Origin: an uncultured Oleiphilaceae bacterium
GTDB taxonomy: Bacteria; Pseudomonadota; Gammaproteobacteria; Pseudomonadales; Oleiphilaceae
Direction of reading: 5' to 3'
NCBI GenBank assembly: GCA_913060665.1
Contig: CAJXUY010000019.1
Location: 1-64,000 of the forward strand
DNA length: 64,000 nt
Part shown: positions 61,360 to 64,000 of the stretch, in pieces
Layout of the letters: the number at the start of each line of letters is the position of its first letter
Position numbering within the stretch: position 1 is the stretch's first letter
Translations under genes and position numbers: made by a program
Notes under the pieces: model-generated
Told to the model about the DNA's origin: nothing
The model's database searches: none
The model's input: the letters and a program-made list of their open reading frames with translations, nothing else

Positions 61360-62109
61360 TTACTTTTTCTGCGCGTCAAATGCTTGTCCGGTTTTCCCTG
61401 CACTTTCTCTTCCCATTAAGTACAAATAAGTACCCATAATGTCTTCGGGTAACGGGTTATGTATTGGGTTTTCTGCGGGAAAAGCGTGGGCTCTCATATT
61501 GGTTCTGGTTGCCCCTGGGTTAACACTGTTGACTCGAATATTATTGTGCTCGTCATCAAGCTCGTCCGCTAGCACTTGCATTAGCCCTTCGACGGCAAAT
61601 TTTGATACTGAGTAAGCTCCCCAATAAGCTCGGCCCTTTCTTCCTACGCTTGATGATGTGAATATAACGGATGCGTCTTCGGACTCCCTTAATAGTGATA
61701 CTAGCGCTTGAGTCATCATAAAGGGGGCATTAAGGTTTACTTGCATTAACTTCAGCCACTCATCAGCATCATACTGCTCAATGGGGGTAATGCTTCCTAA
61801 CAAGGCTGCGTTGTGAAGAATACCGTCGAGACGACCGAATTCTTTTTGGATGGTAGCGGCCATATCGTCATAATCTTTTGCGACCGCCCCCTCTAAATTC
61901 ATAGGGTAGATAGCCGCTTGAGGGTGTCCTGCTGTTTCAATCTCGTCATATACATCTTCAAGTTTTTTAATGGTTCGGCCGAGTAAAATGACGGTGGCTC
62001 CGTGCGCAGCGAATGATTTTGCGGCTGCTTGGCCGATGCCCGCGCCCGCTCCGGTTACCAGGATTACTTTCCCTTCTAAAAGATCGTTTGGGGCTTGATA
62101 GTCTTGCAT
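61360..62109 (-). CDS. yciK: YciK-like short-chain dehydrogenase/reductase
   Basis: This NAD(P)-dependent oxidoreductase of the SDR family has 249 residues. The nucleotide motif is TGAGAGIGQ near residue 20, with NAA in LHNAALLG and the catalytic SxxxY-K pair in WGAYSVSKFAVEG. Its substrate is not known in any bacterium I can name with confidence. ATG 62109 (MQDYQAPNDLL) gives the normal YciK length; the longer frame to 62148 overlaps mupP by 22 bases. It is the last gene of the ubiG-mupP-yciK set. Confidence 0.9.
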   Translation of the reverse strand: MQDYQAPNDLLEGKVILVTGAGAGIGQAAAKSFAAHGATVILLGRTIKKLEDVYDEIETAGHPQAAIYPMNLEGAVAKDYDDMAATIQKEFGRLDGILHNAALLGSITPIEQYDADEWLKLMQVNLNAPFMMTQALVSLLRESEDASVIFTSSSVGRKGRAYWGAYSVSKFAVEGLMQVLADELDDEHNNIRVNSVNPGATRTNMRAHAFPAENPIHNPLPEDIMGTYLYLMGRESAGKTGQAFDAQKK

Positions 62110-62126
62110 AATCACTTCGCCTGTTT

Positions 62127-62798
62127 TTAACTGACTATTTTTAGCCATTCAGTGAGTTCGTGTCCGTGATCGATGATTAAATCTGCGTTCCAATCACCAA
62201 CTCGTTCTGGGGTGTCAATATAGCCGTATCGAGCTGCGATGGTGGTCATTCCGGCGCTACGTCCAGCCTCTATATCTCGTTCATGATCGCCCACATATAA
62301 CGATTTTTCTGGAGAGCAACTTAGCTTATTACAAGCTAGAAACAAGGGTTCCGGGTGAGGCTTTGTATGGGTTACGTCATCTGGGCAAACCGTTACGCTA
62401 CAACGGCCGTTTAGTTTTAGCCTTTCTAGCAACGGTAGAGTAAAACGTGACGGCTTATTTGTAACGATGCCCCAAGGTATGGATTTTTCCTCCAGCAGTT
62501 TTAAAAATAGGTCTATTCCGGGGAAAAAGACAGTTTCTTCGGCAATAGACTCTTCATACAGCGCTAATAATTCTGTATGTCTGTCAACGAAGCCGGTGTC
62601 ATCAGCGTCAAGATTAAAGGCGAGCTTTATTAATGCTCTCGCACCATTCGATACGGTTTCTCTAATTAGGTGAGGGGCTAGCGTATCCAGATTGTGCAGA
62701 AGGCGCTGCTGGTTCACCACCCTGATAAAATCAGGTGCAGTGTCTAGTAATGTACCATCGAGATCGAATAAAACGGCTTCGGGCGTAAATTTTAACAC
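62127..62798 (-). CDS. mupP: HAD phosphatase, MupP or phosphoglycolate phosphatase
   Basis: This 223-residue HAD-family phosphatase has motif I FDLDGTLLDTAPDF, motif II VTNKPS, a motif III Lys in KPHPEPLF and the acidic motif IV VGDHERDIEAG. Genes annotated gph in this exact place between ubiG and yciK are MupP in Pseudomonas, which dephosphorylates N-acetylmuramate 6-phosphate in cell-wall recycling. Position favours MupP; sequence alone cannot separate it from Gph. It starts at GTG 62798 with GAGAAG upstream. Confidence 0.85.
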   Translation of the reverse strand: MLKFTPEAVLFDLDGTLLDTAPDFIRVVNQQRLLHNLDTLAPHLIRETVSNGARALIKLAFNLDADDTGFVDRHTELLALYEESIAEETVFFPGIDLFLKLLEEKSIPWGIVTNKPSRFTLPLLERLKLNGRCSVTVCPDDVTHTKPHPEPLFLACNKLSCSPEKSLYVGDHERDIEAGRSAGMTTIAARYGYIDTPERVGDWNADLIIDHGHELTEWLKIVS

Positions 62799-62825
62799 TT
62801 GCTTCTCTTCTGATTTTAATAGTGG

Positions 62826-63539
62826 TTAAACAGGCTTAACGGCATACATTAAGTAGTTTACGTCAACATCCTGGCTTAGCTTATAGCGCTTTGTTAGTGG
62901 GTTGTAGGTCATTCCAGTGAGGTCGTTAAGCTCGAACCCTGCACCTCTGACATAACCGGCTAATTCGGAAGGGCGAATGAATTTTTTGAATTCGTGAGTT
63001 CCCTTGGGTAGCATCTTGAGGATATGTTCGGCGCCAACAATAGCAAATAGAAACGACTTTGGGTTCCTATTCAACGTAGAAAGAAAAAGTTTGCCTCCTG
63101 GCTTTAATAGCGCGAAACAGGCTTTGATTACAGATGCAGGTTCAGGTACATGTTCCAGCATCTCAAGGCAGCTCACCACGTCGTAGGTACCGGCTTCTTG
63201 GCTTGCAAGTTCTTCTACTGTGATTTGTCTGTAGTTAACACTCACTCCTGACTCTAGGCCGTGTAAACGGGCGACTGCCAGTGGTGCTTCGCCCATATCG
63301 ATGCCATCTACGTGAGCACCACGTTGTGAGAGACCTTCAGATAAAATCCCTCCACCGCAGCCAACGTCTAGTACTTTTTTTCCAGGTAGGTTGGCTCGTT
63401 CGTCGATATAATTTACTCGTAGAGGGTTGATGTCATGCAATGGTTTGAATTCACTTTCTCTATCCCACCAGCGACTAGCTAATGCCTCAAATTTTGCGAT
63501 TTCATTGCTGTCTACGTTTCTGTATGCGGGGTTATTCAT
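62826..63539 (-). CDS. ubiG: UbiG, ubiquinone O-methyltransferase
   Basis: UbiG carries out both O-methylation steps in ubiquinone synthesis. The 237-residue SAM-dependent enzyme has motif [15 protein letters not shown], then GIDMGEAPL and [11 protein letters not shown]. The N-terminus ([19 protein letters not shown]) and the ending (GMTYNPL...[10 protein letters not shown]) are characteristic of UbiG. AAGG precedes the ATG. It lies between mtaD and mupP, as in Pseudomonas. Confidence 0.96.
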   Translation of the reverse strand: MNNPAYRNVDSNEIAKFEALASRWWDRESEFKPLHDINPLRVNYIDERANLPGKKVLDVGCGGGILSEGLSQRGAHVDGIDMGEAPLAVARLHGLESGVSVNYRQITVEELASQEAGTYDVVSCLEMLEHVPEPASVIKACFALLKPGGKLFLSTLNRNPKSFLFAIVGAEHILKMLPKGTHEFKKFIRPSELAGYVRGAGFELNDLTGMTYNPLTKRYKLSQDVDVNYLMYAVKPV

Positions 63540-63609
63540 AGTGATTTGACCTTAGTACGTATACCAATACTATTTAATAGTGTTAATTAATGATCGCCAA
63601 CTAATATGA

Positions 63610-64000
63610 TTACTTTGAACTTGATGCTTGCGCATTATCTGCCGTTTTAATCTTGGTAGCCCACTCTTTGACTCGCGCGGTTAGATGCAGTGTATCGATC
63701 ATTGCAAGCTGGCGATTATTCATATGGATATCTCCGCCAATCCAGCTATGAGTAACCTGGTGGCTGTTAGTTGCATAAACAATATGAGATACAGGGTCAT
63801 AAACAGGCTGGCAGTCTATGTGCCCTAAATCAATGGCTATAATATCAGCTAATTTACCTGACTCCAGTGATCCTATTTTATTCTCTAACCCCATTGATTG
63901 TGCGCCATTAATTGTTGCCATTTCTAATGCTTGGTGAGCATTGACGGCTGATGCATCGCTGGCTACTGCTTTACCAATTAGTGCTGCGGTTTTCATTTCA
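63610..64000 (-). CDS. mtaD: MtaD-like amidohydrolase, C-terminal part (cut by window edge)
   Basis: Only the last roughly 130 residues are in the window; the start lies beyond base 64000. The visible part has the C-terminal pattern of the 5-methylthioadenosine/S-adenosylhomocysteine deaminase family (ALEMATINGAQSMGLENKIG, SLESGKLADIIAIDLGH, PVYDPVSHIVYA). The metal-binding histidines are in the missing part. In Pseudomonas mtaD precedes ubiG in the same direction, as here. Related guanine deaminases or chlorohydrolase-like enzymes cannot be excluded from this fragment. Confidence 0.85.
   Translation of the reverse strand, partial: EMKTAALIGKAVASDASAVNAHQALEMATINGAQSMGLENKIGSLESGKLADIIAIDLGHIDCQPVYDPVSHIVYATNSHQVTHSWIGGDIHMNNRQLAMIDTLHLTARVKEWATKIKTADNAQASSSK

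Noticed and set aside
1-64000. Mobile elements, prophage, CRISPR, toxin-antitoxin or restriction genes
   Set aside because: I saw no transposase, integrase, terminal inverted repeats of IS type, spacer arrays or defence genes. The accessory stretch 16.6-28.2 kb has no flanking mobility genes.

Overview
The window is a piece of a gammaproteobacterial chromosome, most like the Pseudomonadales/Oceanospirillales branch (Pseudomonas, Marinobacter, Oleiphilus and relatives). The reasons are the three-tier regulators FleQ, FleS and FleR, the FlhF-FleN-FliA block, MotCD, a ParC/ParP-like pair beside CheW, the HsbA-HsbR-HptB module, and the mtaD-ubiG-mupP-yciK neighbourhood. Base composition looks like mid-40s % GC by eye, and the sodium-pump genes fit a marine or halotolerant habitat. 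I could not search databases, so the genus is not resolved. I see no IS element, prophage, CRISPR array or rRNA.

Layout. 1-65: 3' part of tRNA-Arg(ACG) with its terminator. 401-3807: oadGAB, a sodium-pumping oxaloacetate decarboxylase, ending in a strong terminator. 3892-4989 (-): an MscS channel. 5101-10305: fliT-like gene, fleQ, fleS, fleR. 10523-16580: fliEFGHIJ. 16659-19210: a 23-codon ORF and a minus-strand pair, a thioredoxin-like CxC membrane protein followed by an MCP. 19211-25517: a complete second chemosensory operon, STAS-cheY-cheA-cheW-cheR-cheD-cheB. 25721-28219: hsbA-hsbR-hptB. 28444-35660: fliK, then fliLMNOPQR-flhB. 35811-41204: flhA, flhF, fleN, fliA. 41380-51527: the flagellar chemotaxis cluster cheY-cheZ-cheA-cheB-motC-motD-parC-orphan-parP-cheW-DUF2802. 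51649-53541 (-): a stand-alone FlhB C-domain protein and a second FliK-like protein. 53775-61304: ccmABCDEFGHI for c-type cytochrome maturation. 61360-64000 (-): yciK, mupP, ubiG and the end of mtaD.

How it works together. FleQ with sigma-54 should start the flagellar cascade. I read sigma-54 -24/-12 elements (GG-N10-GC) ahead of fleS, fliE, fliK, fliL, flhA, parC and cheW, which fits FleQ/FleR control. FliA is the late sigma factor. The export gate (FlhAB, FliPQR, FliO), C ring (FliGMN), MS ring (FliF) and ATPase complex (FliHIJ) are all present. Flagellin, cap, hook and rod genes are not in the window, nor is flgM. The inserted che operon and the Hsb phosphorelay sit exactly between fliJ and fliK, a position that suggests signalling input into flagellar assembly or the choice between swimming and surface life.

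Most worth a second look: the accessory stretch 16.6-28.2 kb (MCP plus CxC protein, second array, Hsb relay); two unusual translation-coupling arrangements, a 7-codon leader before the STAS gene and a triple 14-bp repeat of overlapping ATGA start/stops before an orphan gene; the orphan's ParP-like N-terminal motif; four linker repeats in the flagellar CheA; and the FlhB-C/FliK-like pair.
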